Notes under the pieces: model-generated
What the model was told of the DNA's origin: nothing
What the model saw: only the letters and a program-made list of their open reading frames with translations
Database searches by the model: none
In this document: positions 23,485 to 32,820 of the stretch, piece after piece
Layout: each line of letters starts with the position of its first letter
Position numbering within the stretch: position 1 is the first letter of the stretch
Translations under genes and position numbers: made by a program
Source: Brevibacillus choshinensis
Lineage (GTDB): Bacteria > Bacillota > Bacilli > Brevibacillales > Brevibacillaceae
Assembly: GCF_001420695.1 (NCBI RefSeq)
Contig: NZ_LJJB01000007.1
Span: 767,890 to 831,889, forward strand
Direction of reading: 5' to 3'
DNA: 64,000 nucleotides

Positions 23485-24599
23485 TGGAACAATCGTCTGT
23501 TTCCTGTGCCGGTTGCGGTATTATGATTCAGACGGAAGATGCGAAACGGCCGGGCTTTGCGCCCCCGTCAGCGCTAGACAGGAAAGTCGTGATTTGTCAG
23601 CGTTGTTATCGTATCAAGCATTACAATGAAGTAGCCCCTGTCAACATGGGGGATGATGATTTCTTGCGGATTCTGGATGGAATCGGTTCCACACAATCCC
23701 TGGTTGTCATGGTCGTAGACATCTTTGATTTCCAAGGCTCATGGCTAAAGGGCTTGCCGCGTTTTGTTGGAAAAAACCCAATTTTGCTCGTGGGCAACAA
23801 AGTGGATCTGCTCCCGCGCAATATCAATCTCAATCGTGTGCGCAACTGGATGCAGCACGAAGCCAAGGAACGCGGTCTTCGTCCTGAGGATGTCGTCTTG
23901 ATCAGTGCGCAAAAAGGCCAGCATATCGATGAGTTGCTTGCCCGTATCGGCGAGCTGCGAAAAGGTCGCGACGTTTACATTGTCGGGGTGACCAATGTCG
24001 GGAAGTCCACCGTGATTAACCGCATTTTGCACGATTACGGGGCAGCTGAGCTGGAAATCACGACTTCTCCGTTCCCAGGTACAACGCTGGACAAGATCGA
24101 GATTCCACTGGAAGACGGTCGCTTCATTTTTGATACTCCGGGAATTATTAATCGAGACCAGATCGGTCACATGATTCCTCCAGCAGATTTGCGTAAAATT
24201 ACGCCAAATAGCCGGATTAACTCCAAGGTGTATCAGCTGAATGACGGACAATCGCTCTTTTTGGGTGGCCTTGCCCGCATCGATTTCGTACAAGGGCAGC
24301 GTCAGCCATTCATCGTTTATGTGGATAACGATATGTACATCCACCGTACCAAGCTGGATAAAGCCGATGAAGTCATGGAGAAGCACCATGGCAGCTTGCT
24401 TGTCCCACCGACTGGCGAGGAAGCAGCAAAAGCGTTACCGCCATTTATCAAGCATACGTTTAAAATTAGGCCGACAGGAACGACGGACATTGTCATATCG
24501 GGACTGGGCTGGGTTAGCCTGCAAGGCAAGCATGACGCGAGCGTCGTGGTTCATGCGCCAAAAGGCGTCAGCGTAGGGATAAGAAAAGGGCTGATCTAG
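23481..24599 (+). CDS. yqeH: Ribosome biogenesis GTPase YqeH
   Basis: 372 residues. An N-terminal zinc finger (CAGCG ... CQRCY) precedes a circularly permuted GTPase domain: G4 GNKVDL comes first, then G5 SAQ, then G1 GVTNVGKS and G3 DTPGI. The C-terminal TRAP-like part follows. It acts late in 30S subunit assembly. ATG 23481, after GGAGGAG, overlaps the yqeG stop by 4 bases. The next gene aroE starts 76 bases later. Confidence 0.96.
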   Translation: MMEQSSVSCAGCGIMIQTEDAKRPGFAPPSALDRKVVICQRCYRIKHYNEVAPVNMGDDDFLRILDGIGSTQSLVVMVVDIFDFQGSWLKGLPRFVGKNPILLVGNKVDLLPRNINLNRVRNWMQHEAKERGLRPEDVVLISAQKGQHIDELLARIGELRKGRDVYIVGVTNVGKSTVINRILHDYGAAELEITTSPFPGTTLDKIEIPLEDGRFIFDTPGIINRDQIGHMIPPADLRKITPNSRINSKVYQLNDGQSLFLGGLARIDFVQGQRQPFIVYVDNDMYIHRTKLDKADEVMEKHHGSLLVPPTGEEAAKALPPFIKHTFKIRPTGTTDIVISGLGWVSLQGKHDASVVVHAPKGVSVGIRKGLI

Positions 24600-24675
24600 C
24601 TCCTCCAAAGAGAATAGCGCCGCCCTTGTTCCTTGCGTGCTACAAAAGAGAGCCATTAGGGGGTAGGAGAGCATC

Positions 24676-25530
24676 ATGATTACGAGTAAAACACAACTGG
24701 TTGGTCTTTTCGGACATCCGGTTTCCCATTCACAATCGCCAATGATGCATAATGCCGCATTTTCAGAAACAGGACTGGGCTATGCTTATGTGGCCTTTGA
24801 TGTAGAATCAAACAGCCTGGAGGATGCCGTAGCGGGTATTCGCGCACTGGGTCTAAAGGGTATCAACGTGACCATTCCTCACAAGGTCGCGATCATGCCA
24901 ATGCTCGATGAGATTGACCCGCTGGCCAAACGCATTGGTGCCGTGAATACTGTTGTGATCAATGATGGCCGCCTGATCGGCTACAACACGGATGGTATGG
25001 GGTATGTGCGTTCTCTCGTGGAGGAGACAGGAATAGAGCTCGACCAGCAGATAGTCACGATGGTAGGGGCGGGAGGAGCTGCACGTGCGGTCGCTTTTAC
25101 CCTTGCAGAAAAAGGCGTAAAAGAAATTCGCATTATCAACCGTTCCCGTGAAAGAGCGACGATTCTCGCTGAGTCGCTGCAATCCATCGTTTCCACCCGA
25201 ATCGTGGAACAAGGAGAAGGGAAAGAAGCGATTGCAGATGCTTCTCTTTTGATCAATACGACTTCGATCGGGATGCTCCCGAATGTAAACGAAATGCCAG
25301 TCCCTAGTGAATGGCTGCACGATCGCTTAATCGTCAGTGACCTGATTTACAATCCGCTGGAGACAAAGCTACTCAGTGAGGCAAAAGCCATTGGCGCTCG
25401 TGTCCATTCAGGTGTAGGGATGTTCGTCAATCAGGGAGCGCTGGCGTTTGAGCTATGGACAGGAAAGAAAGCACCGACGGAAGTCATGAGAGACACCGTC
25501 CTGCAACAATTGACCAAAACAGCAGAATGA
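24676..25530 (+). CDS. aroE: Shikimate 5-dehydrogenase
   Basis: 284 residues. Reduces 3-dehydroshikimate to shikimate with NADPH, a step of the aromatic amino acid pathway. The shikimate-binding motif is HSQSPMMHN, the catalytic lysine lies in NVTIPHKV, and the nucleotide loop is GAGGAARAV; the INRSRERA strand end favours NADPH. The C-terminal [12 protein letters not shown] is also typical. AGGGGG and GGAG precede the ATG. It sits in the usual Bacillus position inside the yqe cluster. Confidence 0.97.
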   Translation: MITSKTQLVGLFGHPVSHSQSPMMHNAAFSETGLGYAYVAFDVESNSLEDAVAGIRALGLKGINVTIPHKVAIMPMLDEIDPLAKRIGAVNTVVINDGRLIGYNTDGMGYVRSLVEETGIELDQQIVTMVGAGGAARAVAFTLAEKGVKEIRIINRSRERATILAESLQSIVSTRIVEQGEGKEAIADASLLINTTSIGMLPNVNEMPVPSEWLHDRLIVSDLIYNPLETKLLSEAKAIGARVHSGVGMFVNQGALAFELWTGKKAPTEVMRDTVLQQLTKTAE

Positions 25531-25564
25531 TACCATACCACGGAATAAAAGAGGAGGCATGCCG

Positions 25565-25855
25565 ATGTTGACCGGCAAGCAAAAGCGCTTTTTGCGCGCA
25601 GAAGCACACCATCTTACCCCTATTTTTCAAGTAGGAAAAGGTGGCGTAAATGAAAATATGATTACCCAGATCAAAGAGGCGTTGGAAGTACGCGAATTGA
25701 TCAAAGTAGCGATTTTGCAAAACAACAATGACGACAAGCATGAAGTCGCGGAAGATTTGGCGGCAGGTGCTGGAGCGGAATTGGTACAGCTGATCGGGCA
25801 TACTGTTGTACTGTATAAAGAATCACGGGAAAACAAGACGATCAAGCTGCCGTAA
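25565..25855 (+). CDS. yqeI: YhbY-type RNA-binding protein (CRS1/YhbY domain)
   Basis: 96 residues of one CRS1-YhbY (CRM) domain: LTGKQKRFLRAEAHHL at the start, then GKGGVNENM (the GxxG RNA-contact loop) and a C-terminal hydrophobic strand. It binds pre-50S ribosomal RNA in known cases. ATG 25565 has GGAGG 7 bases before it; the ATG at 25559 lies right against the ribosome site. Its neighbours, ribosome-assembly and NAD genes, agree with the Bacillus yqeI locus. Confidence 0.94.
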   Translation: MLTGKQKRFLRAEAHHLTPIFQVGKGGVNENMITQIKEALEVRELIKVAILQNNNDDKHEVAEDLAAGAGAELVQLIGHTVVLYKESRENKTIKLP

Positions 25856-25864
25856 ACAAATGTC

Positions 25865-26449
25865 ATGAACGAACGGATCAAACATGTAGGAATTATGGGG
25901 GGGACCTTTGATCCCATCCATTGCGGCCATCTTCTCGCCGCAGAGCAAGCGAGAGAGCAAGCTGGATTGGATGAGGTGTGGTTCATGCCCACGCATATTC
26001 CACCGCATAAAACAAGGGTCAGCCTTACTTCCGCAACCACACGCCTGCAAATGGTGGAGCTGGCTGTCGCGGACCACGAATCGTTTCGGGTGATCGATGT
26101 GGAGCTCAGGCGTGAAGGTCCTTCTTATACGTACGACACGATCGTGCAGCTGGTGGAGCAGTTTCCTGACTGCCGGTTTTCCTTTATCATTGGGGGAGAC
26201 ATGGTGGAAATCTTGCCGAAATGGTATCGTTTCGAGGAGTTAAGTCGGATGATTCGTTTTATCGGCTTGGCGAGACCAGGTTCGGAAGTAGATCGTGTAT
26301 CCAATGAAAATGTGACCTTCGTCGAGATGCCTGTCTGGGATATTTCTTCCACGCTCATTCGGACGAAAGCAGCAGCAGGACAAAGTATTCGATACTTGGT
26401 CCCTCGTTCCGTCGAGCGTTATATAAAGGAGAACCGATTCTATGAATGA
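25865..26449 (+). CDS. nadD: Nicotinate-nucleotide adenylyltransferase
   Basis: 194 residues. Transfers AMP from ATP to nicotinate mononucleotide, the step before NAD synthetase. The nucleotidyltransferase motif GGTFDPIHCGHL (about residues 12-23), with its paired His, and the ISSTLIR motif near the C-terminus are intact. Length is standard. It starts 9 bases after yqeI and overlaps the yqeK start by 8 bases, indicating coupled translation. Confidence 0.96.
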   Translation: MNERIKHVGIMGGTFDPIHCGHLLAAEQAREQAGLDEVWFMPTHIPPHKTRVSLTSATTRLQMVELAVADHESFRVIDVELRREGPSYTYDTIVQLVEQFPDCRFSFIIGGDMVEILPKWYRFEELSRMIRFIGLARPGSEVDRVSNENVTFVEMPVWDISSTLIRTKAAAGQSIRYLVPRSVERYIKENRFYE

Positions 26450-27038
26450 ATGGAGCAATCGGGAGGAGCTGCTCGCTTTGGTGCGGGCGCAAATGCACGA
26501 TAAACGGTATGAGCATACACTCGGAGTTGCCAAATCGGCCAAGGAGCTAGCCGTACGCTACGGTGCCGATCCAGCGAAGGCGGAGCTGGCAGGATATCTG
26601 CACGATTACTGCAAGTGCTGGCCTGTTGACAAGATGTTTGAAATTCTCGTGCGCCACGATATGCCGACTGATTTGCTGGAAGGGGAGAAAGAGCTTTGGC
26701 ATGCTTTTGCTGGAGCGATCGTCATCCAGACAGACCTCGGCATTACGGACCCTGATATATTGCAGGCAGTCCGTTACCATACCACTGGAAGAGCAGGTAT
26801 GACTCTGTTAGAAAAAGTGGTCTGTGTGGCAGACTATATAGAACCCAACCGCAATTTTCCCGGTGTAGAGCAAATCCGCCAGCAAGCAGAAAAAGATCTG
26901 GATGCTGCGTTGGCTCTCGCGCTAGGTAGTACAATGCATTTTTTGATAGAAAAGCAAAAGACGGTATTTCCGTTAACGCTATTGGCATATAACGACTTGA
27001 TTTCCCGAAAAGGAAGAGTAGGAGGGTTTAATGGTTAA
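26442..27038 (+). CDS. yqeK: Symmetrical Ap4A hydrolase of the HD superfamily (YqeK)
   Basis: 198 residues. HD-domain metal ligands are visible in order: RYEHTLGVAKSA (His), GYLHDYCK (His-Asp), WHAFAGAI (His) and YHTTGRA (His), with a following D in VADYIEPNR. YqeK enzymes split Ap4A into two ADP with an Fe/Mn centre. It overlaps nadD upstream and rsfS downstream by 8 bases each, so the three are a tightly coupled block. Confidence 0.93.
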   Translation: MNEWSNREELLALVRAQMHDKRYEHTLGVAKSAKELAVRYGADPAKAELAGYLHDYCKCWPVDKMFEILVRHDMPTDLLEGEKELWHAFAGAIVIQTDLGITDPDILQAVRYHTTGRAGMTLLEKVVCVADYIEPNRNFPGVEQIRQQAEKDLDAALALALGSTMHFLIEKQKTVFPLTLLAYNDLISRKGRVGGFNG

Positions 27039-27387
27039 AACAGTAGAAGATTTGGCTCGTTTGGTCGTGAAAGCTGCTGAGGACAAGAAGGCAGAGAATC
27101 TGATGGTGTTGGATATTAAAAATCTATCTGTCATCGCAGACTATTTTATGATTTGCCATGGGAACAATGAGCGTCAAGTACAGGCGATCGTCAAAGAAAT
27201 TCGCGATCAGGCTCATAAAAGCGGTACGAATGTCCGCGGGATCGAAGGCGCTGACGAAGGACGTTGGGTGCTAGTTGACCTGGGTGACGTCGTGATTCAT
27301 GTGTTCCATCGTGAAGATCGTGAGTTTTACAACCTGGAGCGTCTGTGGAAGGATGCAGAGGTCGTTTCCTTCTCAGAGGAAGGGTAA
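27031..27387 (+). CDS. rsfS: Ribosomal silencing factor RsfS
   Basis: 118 residues, the normal RsfS/Iojap size. The domain contains ADYFMICHGNNERQV and WVLVDLGDVVIHVF, which are family hallmarks. It binds ribosomal protein L14 and blocks subunit joining when nutrients run low. It overlaps yqeK by 8 bases, and the methyltransferase gene follows after 5 bases. Confidence 0.95.
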   Translation: MVKTVEDLARLVVKAAEDKKAENLMVLDIKNLSVIADYFMICHGNNERQVQAIVKEIRDQAHKSGTNVRGIEGADEGRWVLVDLGDVVIHVFHREDREFYNLERLWKDAEVVSFSEEG

Positions 27388-27392
27388 TCAAC

Positions 27393-28136
27393 ATGGCGTA
27401 CGCGCATATGGCGGCTGTGTATGACAAGCTGATGGCGGATTCACCTTATGACCAATGGTTGGACTGGGTAGAAAGCAATTGGGAAAAAGGGGAAAAGCCG
27501 AAGCATGTAATTGACCTGGGCTGCGGGACGGGCACGATCGCCATCCCGCTCTCAAAGCGCGGCTATCGTGTGACGGGAGTCGACTTGTCTGCTGAAATGC
27601 TGGCGATCGCCTATGATAAAATGCGCCAGGAACAGGCAGACGTCATCTGGGTGGAGCAGGACATGCGCGAGCTGGACCTGCCACAGACGGATGCAGTCAT
27701 TTCGCTGTGCGATTCTCTCAGCTACTTGACTGAAGAAGCCGATGTGCAAGAAACGTTTCGCAAGGTGTTTGACCATCTGGCTCCAGGAGGCAGCTTCCTG
27801 TTTGATGTGCATAGTCCGTACAAAATGCTGCACATTTTCGGGGACGAGACGTTCACCTACGTGGACGACGAAGTTTCGTACATTTGGCAATGTTTTTGCG
27901 ACCCGCTCCGCCTCGAGGTGGAACATCAGCTGACGTTTTTCATCCGCCAGCAAGATGGCCTGTACGAGCGTATGGAAGAAGAGCACTGGCAACGGGCATA
28001 CCAGCCGATCCAACTGATTCGTTGGCTGACGGATGCTGGATTTACAGACATCGTGGTGTCAGCGGATTACTCCGATTTGCCACCTCAGGAGAAGAGCGAT
28101 CGCCTATTTTTTGCAGCACGTAAGCCGAAACGTTGA
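27393..28136 (+). CDS. yqeM: Class I SAM-dependent methyltransferase (YqeM)
   Basis: 247 residues. The SAM motif I is VIDLGCGTGTIAIPL and the post-I acidic strand is VTGVDLS; motif IV-like DAVISLCDSLSYL follows. The methyl acceptor is not known for YqeM. AGAGGAAGGG lies before ATG 27393. It ends the yqe operon; its stop codon overlaps the -35 box of the leuS promoter. Confidence 0.9.
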   Translation: MAYAHMAAVYDKLMADSPYDQWLDWVESNWEKGEKPKHVIDLGCGTGTIAIPLSKRGYRVTGVDLSAEMLAIAYDKMRQEQADVIWVEQDMRELDLPQTDAVISLCDSLSYLTEEADVQETFRKVFDHLAPGGSFLFDVHSPYKMLHIFGDETFTYVDDEVSYIWQCFCDPLRLEVEHQLTFFIRQQDGLYERMEEEHWQRAYQPIQLIRWLTDAGFTDIVVSADYSDLPPQEKSDRLFFAARKPKR

Positions 28137-28162
28137 CATGATTGGTTCACATTTACTATAAT
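28133..28162 (+). promoter_or_regulatory. Promoter for the T-box leader and leuS
   Basis: TTGACA (28133-28138), 18 bases and TATAAT (28157-28162), both perfect consensus boxes; the -35 overlaps the yqeM stop. Confidence 0.82.
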
Positions 28163-28168
28163 CGTGTT

Positions 28169-28453
28169 ATAACTGCAAAATTCGACGCGTTGAAAGAGGA
28201 ATAGTAGGTATTAACTCCGAGTATTAGAGAGTTGACGGCAGGTGCAAGTCAATCCGGAGTGATCTGAACTCGCCTCCCAGCACTTTCCCCCAAGACCGAG
28301 TACAATCGGTTGCGTAAGGGATAGCGAATCATCCCCGTTACGGATGGAAACAAGTGGGTGAATGATCATTGTTCACCAATCTGGGTGGTACCGCGGGAGT
28401 AAACACAACCTCTCGTCCCTTTTCGTCAATCGATGGGGACGTGGGGTTTTTTT
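28169..28453 (+). promoter_or_regulatory. T-box riboswitch, leucine-specific (CTC specifier)
   Basis: About 285 bases of leader. Stem I carries the distal-loop GGTGCAAGTC and a specifier loop with GAA-CTC (CTC at 28269-28271), a leucine codon. The T-box sequence GGGTGGTACCGCG starts at 28383; its TGGT (28386-28389) can pair with the ACCA end of uncharged tRNA-Leu. The competing terminator is the stem around CGTCCC/GGGACG with a T7 run ending near 28453. Known T-boxes let transcription continue when uncharged tRNA binds. Confidence 0.93.
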
Positions 28454-28465
28454 GTTTTGCTTTAG

Positions 28466-28490
28466 GCTTGGCGAAGCCAAGTTTTCTAAT
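28466..28490 (+). repeat. Hairpin repeat GCTTGGCGAAGCCAAG + TTTTCTAAT, copy 1
   Basis: 25 bases: a 6-bp stem CTTGGC/GCCAAG with loop GAA, followed by TTTTCTAAT. It lies between the T-box terminator and the leuS ribosome site. A copy with one mismatch (loop T for A) is at 31054-31078. It also looks like a weak terminator in the leuS leader. Confidence 0.7.
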
Positions 28491-28517
28491 CACCATTTAG
28501 GATGGGAGTGCTTTACC

Positions 28518-30935
28518 ATGGTTTTTAGTCATCGTAACGTCGAGAAAAAGTGGCAGCAATATTGGGAGCAAAACAAGACATTCAAAACTTCAGAAGACGA
28601 GGGCAAAAAGAAGTTTTATGCACTCGATATGTTCCCGTATCCATCTGGGGCGGGTTTGCATGTAGGCCATCCAGAGGGTTATACAGCTACAGATATTTTG
28701 TCCCGTATGAAGCGGATGCAAGGCTACAACGTATTGCATCCAATGGGCTGGGATGCGTTCGGTTTGCCAGCTGAGCAATACGCGCTGGATACAGGGAATG
28801 ACCCTGCTATTTTCACGGAGCAAAATATCAACAACTTCCGCCGTCAGATCAAATCTTTGGGCTTCTCCTACGACTGGGATCGTGAGCTGAATACAACGGA
28901 TCCAGATTATTACAAGTGGACCCAATGGATTTTCACCAAGCTGTATGAGCACGGTTTAGCCTATATCGACGAAGTAGCGGTAAACTGGTGCCCAGCTCTG
29001 GGAACTGTTTTGGCGAATGAAGAAGTCATCGACGGAAAAAGCGAACGCGGAGGTCATCCGGTTGAACGCCGTCCGATGAAACAATGGGTCTTGAAAATTA
29101 CTGCTTACGCAGAGCGTCTCTTGGATGACCTGGAAGATCTGGACTGGCCAGAGAGCATCAAGGAAATGCAACGCAACTGGATTGGCCGTTCTGAAGGGGC
29201 AGAAGTAACATTCGGTATCGAAGGTCATGATGAATCCTTCACCGTATTCACCACTCGTCCTGACACCTTATATGGTGCGACCTACGCCGTTCTGGCACCT
29301 GAGCACAAGCTGGTAGATCAGATTACCGTTCCTGCTCAAAGAGAAGCTGTGGATGCGTACCTGGAACAAGCTAAACGCAAGAGCGATCTGGAGCGTACAG
29401 ACCTCGCGAAAGAAAAAACAGGTGTCTTTACGGGTGCATATGCCATCAACCCTGTGAATGGCGAACGTCTGCCGATCTGGATTGCCGATTACGTACTGAT
29501 CAGCTATGGTACTGGCTCCATCATGGCGGTACCAGCGCATGATGAGCGCGACTATGAGTTCGCGAAAACCTTTGATCTGCCAATCAAACAAGTAATCGAA
29601 GGTGGAGACATTTCCGAAGAAGCGTATACGGGCGATGGCGCACACATCAACTCCGGTTTCCTGGATGGCTTGAACAAAGATCAAGCGATTAGCAAAATGA
29701 TCGAATGGCTGGTAGAGAACGGCAAAGGGAATCGCAAAGTGACTTACCGTCTGCGTGACTGGTTGTTCAGTCGCCAACGTTATTGGGGTGAGCCGATTCC
29801 AATCATTCATTTGGAAGACGGCACGATGAAAGTCGTTCCCGAAGAAGAATTGCCGATTATTTTGCCAAAAACAAAAGAAATCAAGCCATCGGGTACTGGT
29901 GAATCTCCATTGGCGAACATCACCGACTGGATTAACATCGTAGATCCGGAAACAGGTCAAAAGGCTCGCCGTGAGACTAACACCATGCCTCAGTGGGCAG
30001 GCAGCTGCTGGTACTTCCTGCGCTTTATTGATCCACACAATGACAAAGCGTTGGCAGATCCAGATAAGCTGAAAGAATGGTTGCCGATCGACATTTACAT
30101 CGGTGGTGCGGAGCACGCAGTACTGCACTTGCTCTACTCCCGCTTCTGGCACAAATTCCTGTACGACATCGGCGTCGTACCAACCAAGGAACCGTTCCAA
30201 AAGCTGTTCAACCAAGGGATGATCTTGGGTGAGAACAACGAAAAAATGAGTAAGTCCAAAGGGAACGTCGTGAACCCGGATGACATCGTGAACAGCCATG
30301 GAGCAGATACACTGCGTATGTATGAAATGTTCATGGGACCTCTGGATGCTTCCATCGCTTGGTCTACCAAAGGCCTGGACGGTGCTCGTCGTTTCTTGGA
30401 CCGCGTCTATCGCTTGTTTGTGAGCGACAGTGGCGAACTGAACGAGAAGATCGTAGATACGTCCAAAGTAACCGGGATGGAGCGCGTTTACCATCAAACC
30501 GTGAAGAAAGTAACGGAAGACTACGAAGGCCTGCGTTTCAACACGGGGATTTCCCAGCTGATGGTGTTCGTTAATGAAGGGTACAAAGCAGACGTACTGC
30601 CGAAGAAATACATGGAAGACTTTGTGAAAATGCTGTCTCCAATCGCCCCACATATCGCAGAAGAGCTGTGGGAAAAACTGGGACACAGCGAAACGATCGC
30701 TTACGAAGCTTGGCCAACGTACGATGAATCCAAGCTGGTAGAGGATGAAGTGGAAATCGTTCTGCAAGTAAACGGCAAGAACAGAGAAAAACTGCTCATC
30801 GCTTCCGATTCGACCAAAGAGCAAATGGAAGAGATGGCACTGGCCAACGAAATGATCAAAGAGCTGATCGAGGGCAAGACGATCGTGAAAATGATCGCGG
30901 TACCTGGCAAGCTCGTCAATATCGTAATTCGTTAA
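28518..30935 (+). CDS. leuS: Leucyl-tRNA synthetase
   Basis: 805 residues, class I synthetase of bacterial type. The HIGH motif is HVGH in [12 protein letters not shown] (about residue 46) and the KMSKS motif is KMSKSKGN. The editing CP1 domain lies between, with [12 protein letters not shown] and the conserved T-rich peptide. A C-terminal anticodon-binding and tail domain follows. I chose ATG 28518, after the GGATGGGAG region; the open frame upstream is the T-box RNA read by chance. Expression responds to uncharged tRNA-Leu through the T-box. Confidence 0.98.
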   Translation: MVFSHRNVEKKWQQYWEQNKTFKTSEDEGKKKFYALDMFPYPSGAGLHVGHPEGYTATDILSRMKRMQGYNVLHPMGWDAFGLPAEQYALDTGNDPAIFTEQNINNFRRQIKSLGFSYDWDRELNTTDPDYYKWTQWIFTKLYEHGLAYIDEVAVNWCPALGTVLANEEVIDGKSERGGHPVERRPMKQWVLKITAYAERLLDDLEDLDWPESIKEMQRNWIGRSEGAEVTFGIEGHDESFTVFTTRPDTLYGATYAVLAPEHKLVDQITVPAQREAVDAYLEQAKRKSDLERTDLAKEKTGVFTGAYAINPVNGERLPIWIADYVLISYGTGSIMAVPAHDERDYEFAKTFDLPIKQVIEGGDISEEAYTGDGAHINSGFLDGLNKDQAISKMIEWLVENGKGNRKVTYRLRDWLFSRQRYWGEPIPIIHLEDGTMKVVPEEELPIILPKTKEIKPSGTGESPLANITDWINIVDPETGQKARRETNTMPQWAGSCWYFLRFIDPHNDKALADPDKLKEWLPIDIYIGGAEHAVLHLLYSRFWHKFLYDIGVVPTKEPFQKLFNQGMILGENNEKMSKSKGNVVNPDDIVNSHGADTLRMYEMFMGPLDASIAWSTKGLDGARRFLDRVYRLFVSDSGELNEKIVDTSKVTGMERVYHQTVKKVTEDYEGLRFNTGISQLMVFVNEGYKADVLPKKYMEDFVKMLSPIAPHIAEELWEKLGHSETIAYEAWPTYDESKLVEDEVEIVLQVNGKNREKLLIASDSTKEQMEEMALANEMIKELIEGKTIVKMIAVPGKLVNIVIR

Positions 30936-30946
30936 GGTAGAACGAG

Positions 30947-30992
30947 AAAAAGGAGTGGGACCTGTGCTCGAGCAGGCTTCCACTCCTTTTTT
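30947..30992. terminator. Bidirectional terminator between leuS and comER
   Basis: AAAAAGGAGTGG / CCACTCCTTTTTT arms with an inner CCTG...CAGG stem; T-runs on both strands. Confidence 0.93.
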
Positions 30993-31053
30993 GCACAGAT
31001 AGGAATTTAAAAGAATCCTATCCAGTATAAGTGCAACTAAGGCTCCGCCAGAT

Positions 31054-31078
31054 GCTTGGCGTAGCCAAGTTTTCTAAT
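31054..31078 (+). repeat. Hairpin repeat GCTTGGCGTAGCCAAG + TTTTCTAAT, copy 2
   Basis: Same 25-base element as at 28466-28490, one mismatch in the loop, same orientation. It abuts the comER stop codon. A further inverted repeat TAGGA...TCCTA (31000-31020) lies just before it, followed by TAAGTGCAACTAAGG. Confidence 0.7.
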
Positions 31079-31912
31079 TTACGGATGCTGATTGGACAGT
31101 TTGCGCTCCGCCAGCTCTTGATCTTCGGCGAATTTAGCATGTGTGCGGCGAAATACATCGGCAAAGACACCAGGGATTCCATTTTGCAAAGCAATGAGAC
31201 CTTCACCAGTGATGCCTCCGGGTACACATACCCTTTGTTGCAAGGAGGGGAGTGTAAAAATATCCTCTTTTAAAAGATCTGCCATACCGATGAACATCTG
31301 TGTGGTCAAGTAAGTAGCAGCCTCGTGGGCGATTCCTGTTTCGGATACCGCGTCCTGGATCATTTGCTGGAGGATGTAACTCAAAAAAGCAGGACCGCAG
31401 CTTGTGATGTCTGAGGAGACTCGTAGAAAAGCTTCAGAGACCAGTGTAGGATGGCTGATGTGGGTGACGAGAGTGAGAATGTACTGTTTTTGAGACTCAT
31501 CTATGCGAGAGCCGAATTCACAGAGGCTGATTCCGCTGCATGCAGCATTTGTAATACTCGGCACGACCCTCGCGACAGCGCACGGAACCATGTCTTCCAG
31601 CTGTGTGAGCTTGATAGGGCTGGTGATGGTAATCAAGAGGTGCTCCGGTGTCAATTCAGGAATGATCTGTTCCAGCATGACTTGATATTCCAGTGGTTTG
31701 ACACACAGTAGCAAAACCGGGGCTTGCTTGGCGAGCTCGGCGTTGCTCGGTGCAATGACCAATCCGGGATGACGTTCAGCCAGTTGTTCCGCTTTGGCGG
31801 GAGTGCGGTTACTAATGATGATCTGGCCGGGGGACAGGGCTTTGGCTGACAGCAACGCTTCAATGAGGATGCTGCCCATGCTGCCTGTACCGATGAACCC
31901 GATCCTATCCAT
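31079..31912 (-). CDS. comER: ComER, pyrroline-5-carboxylate reductase-like protein
   Basis: 277 residues. The N-terminal NADP-binding loop IGFIGTGSMGSILIEAL and the P5CR domain with SDITSCGPAFLSYILQQ identify the ProC/ComER family. In Bacillus subtilis the gene next to comEA is comER, and here the neighbour is indeed comEA, so I favour ComER over ProI. The start ATG 31912 has GGAGG 7 bases before it; ATG 31918 is too close. It lies downstream of comEA on the same strand (76 bases apart). The B. subtilis gene is divergent from comEA, so this is a rearranged arrangement. Confidence 0.88.
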   Translation of the reverse strand: MDRIGFIGTGSMGSILIEALLSAKALSPGQIIISNRTPAKAEQLAERHPGLVIAPSNAELAKQAPVLLLCVKPLEYQVMLEQIIPELTPEHLLITITSPIKLTQLEDMVPCAVARVVPSITNAACSGISLCEFGSRIDESQKQYILTLVTHISHPTLVSEAFLRVSSDITSCGPAFLSYILQQMIQDAVSETGIAHEAATYLTTQMFIGMADLLKEDIFTLPSLQQRVCVPGGITGEGLIALQNGIPGVFADVFRRTHAKFAEDQELAERKLSNQHP

Positions 31913-31988
31913 GTCCATACCTCCATCCATTATTCTTTCCCCATTGTATGTGTCCTGAGCATGCATCATGACCGCAGAATCCGAGGAC

Positions 31989-32723
31989 CTACTGAATCCG
32001 TATACGATCCTTTATCCGATCGTACATCTTATCGCCGATGCCTTCGATTTCTTTCAGCTCATCTGGGGAACGAAAGGGGCCTTTTTCCTCACGATAACGG
32101 AGGATTGCTTTCGCTCTTGCTTCACCGATGCCAGGCAAGCTCATTAATTGCTCAGCGGTTGCTGTGTTGAGCTGGATGGAATCATCTGTGGCGGGTGCAG
32201 AAAGACTGACACCACCAGGCTTGTAAGTCGCAGGGGAAAGACCTGTAGGCGTGATCTGCGCTGCTTGTGAGTCTCCTTTAGCGGGGATGACGATTGCCGT
32301 CCCGTCTGTGAGTAGTGCTGCCAGATTAATTTGCTCGAGGTCAGCATCTGGCTTTGCTCCTCCTGCCTTGGCGATGGCATCAGCGACCCGCATACCTGTG
32401 TCCAATTGATACAACCCTGCCTGTTTGACATGTCCCTTTACGTCTACGAACATAGGAGGGGGAGTTCCTTCCTTATCTATGGTTCGAGTTTCTTTGGGCT
32501 TGGAAAGAGTCGTTTCTTTTTGGACTTCGAGGGAGGGGGTGTCCTCAGATAGCAGCGTGGATTCCTCAGAAGCGTATGCTGGGGCAATCAAGGGAAGCTG
32601 GGAATTCATACCAGCATGCTCCGTTGAGCGTGCCTGGTAGAGCCATAGACTACTTCCAATGAGAAAGATGGCACCAAAGCACAAAATGATACGCCGATAA
32701 CGCTCCCACCATTCCAGTAACAC
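31989..32723 (-). CDS. comEA: DNA receptor ComEA (SLBB + helix-hairpin-helix)
   Basis: 244 residues. A single N-terminal membrane segment (about 10-29) anchors the protein outside. Then come a Pro/Glu/Thr linker, an SLBB domain (VDVKGHVKQAGLYQLDTGMRVADAI...) and a C-terminal helix-hairpin-helix pair (LNTATAEQLMSLPGIGEARAKAILRYREEKG, DELKEIEGIGDKMYDRI) for binding double-stranded DNA. It hands DNA to ComEC during uptake. GTG 32723 is 6 bases after GGGAGGG. comEC is 2.2 kb away and divergent, with asnB between. Confidence 0.95.
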   Translation of the reverse strand: MLLEWWERYRRIILCFGAIFLIGSSLWLYQARSTEHAGMNSQLPLIAPAYASEESTLLSEDTPSLEVQKETTLSKPKETRTIDKEGTPPPMFVDVKGHVKQAGLYQLDTGMRVADAIAKAGGAKPDADLEQINLAALLTDGTAIVIPAKGDSQAAQITPTGLSPATYKPGGVSLSAPATDDSIQLNTATAEQLMSLPGIGEARAKAILRYREEKGPFRSPDELKEIEGIGDKMYDRIKDRIRIQ

Positions 32724-32820
32724 AAAAAACCCTCCCTTACGGCTTCGAGTGTCTTGACAGAGAAGATGGCTTCTCTATCAACGATGCTACGAAAAGTAAG
32801 AGAGGGTGTGCAAATCTATT

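Noticed and set aside
29268-30983. Long open frame on the minus strand opposite leuS (571 codons)
   Set aside because: It lies entirely opposite the clear leucyl-tRNA synthetase, has low-complexity His/Phe/Val composition and no ribosome site; it reflects codon bias of leuS.
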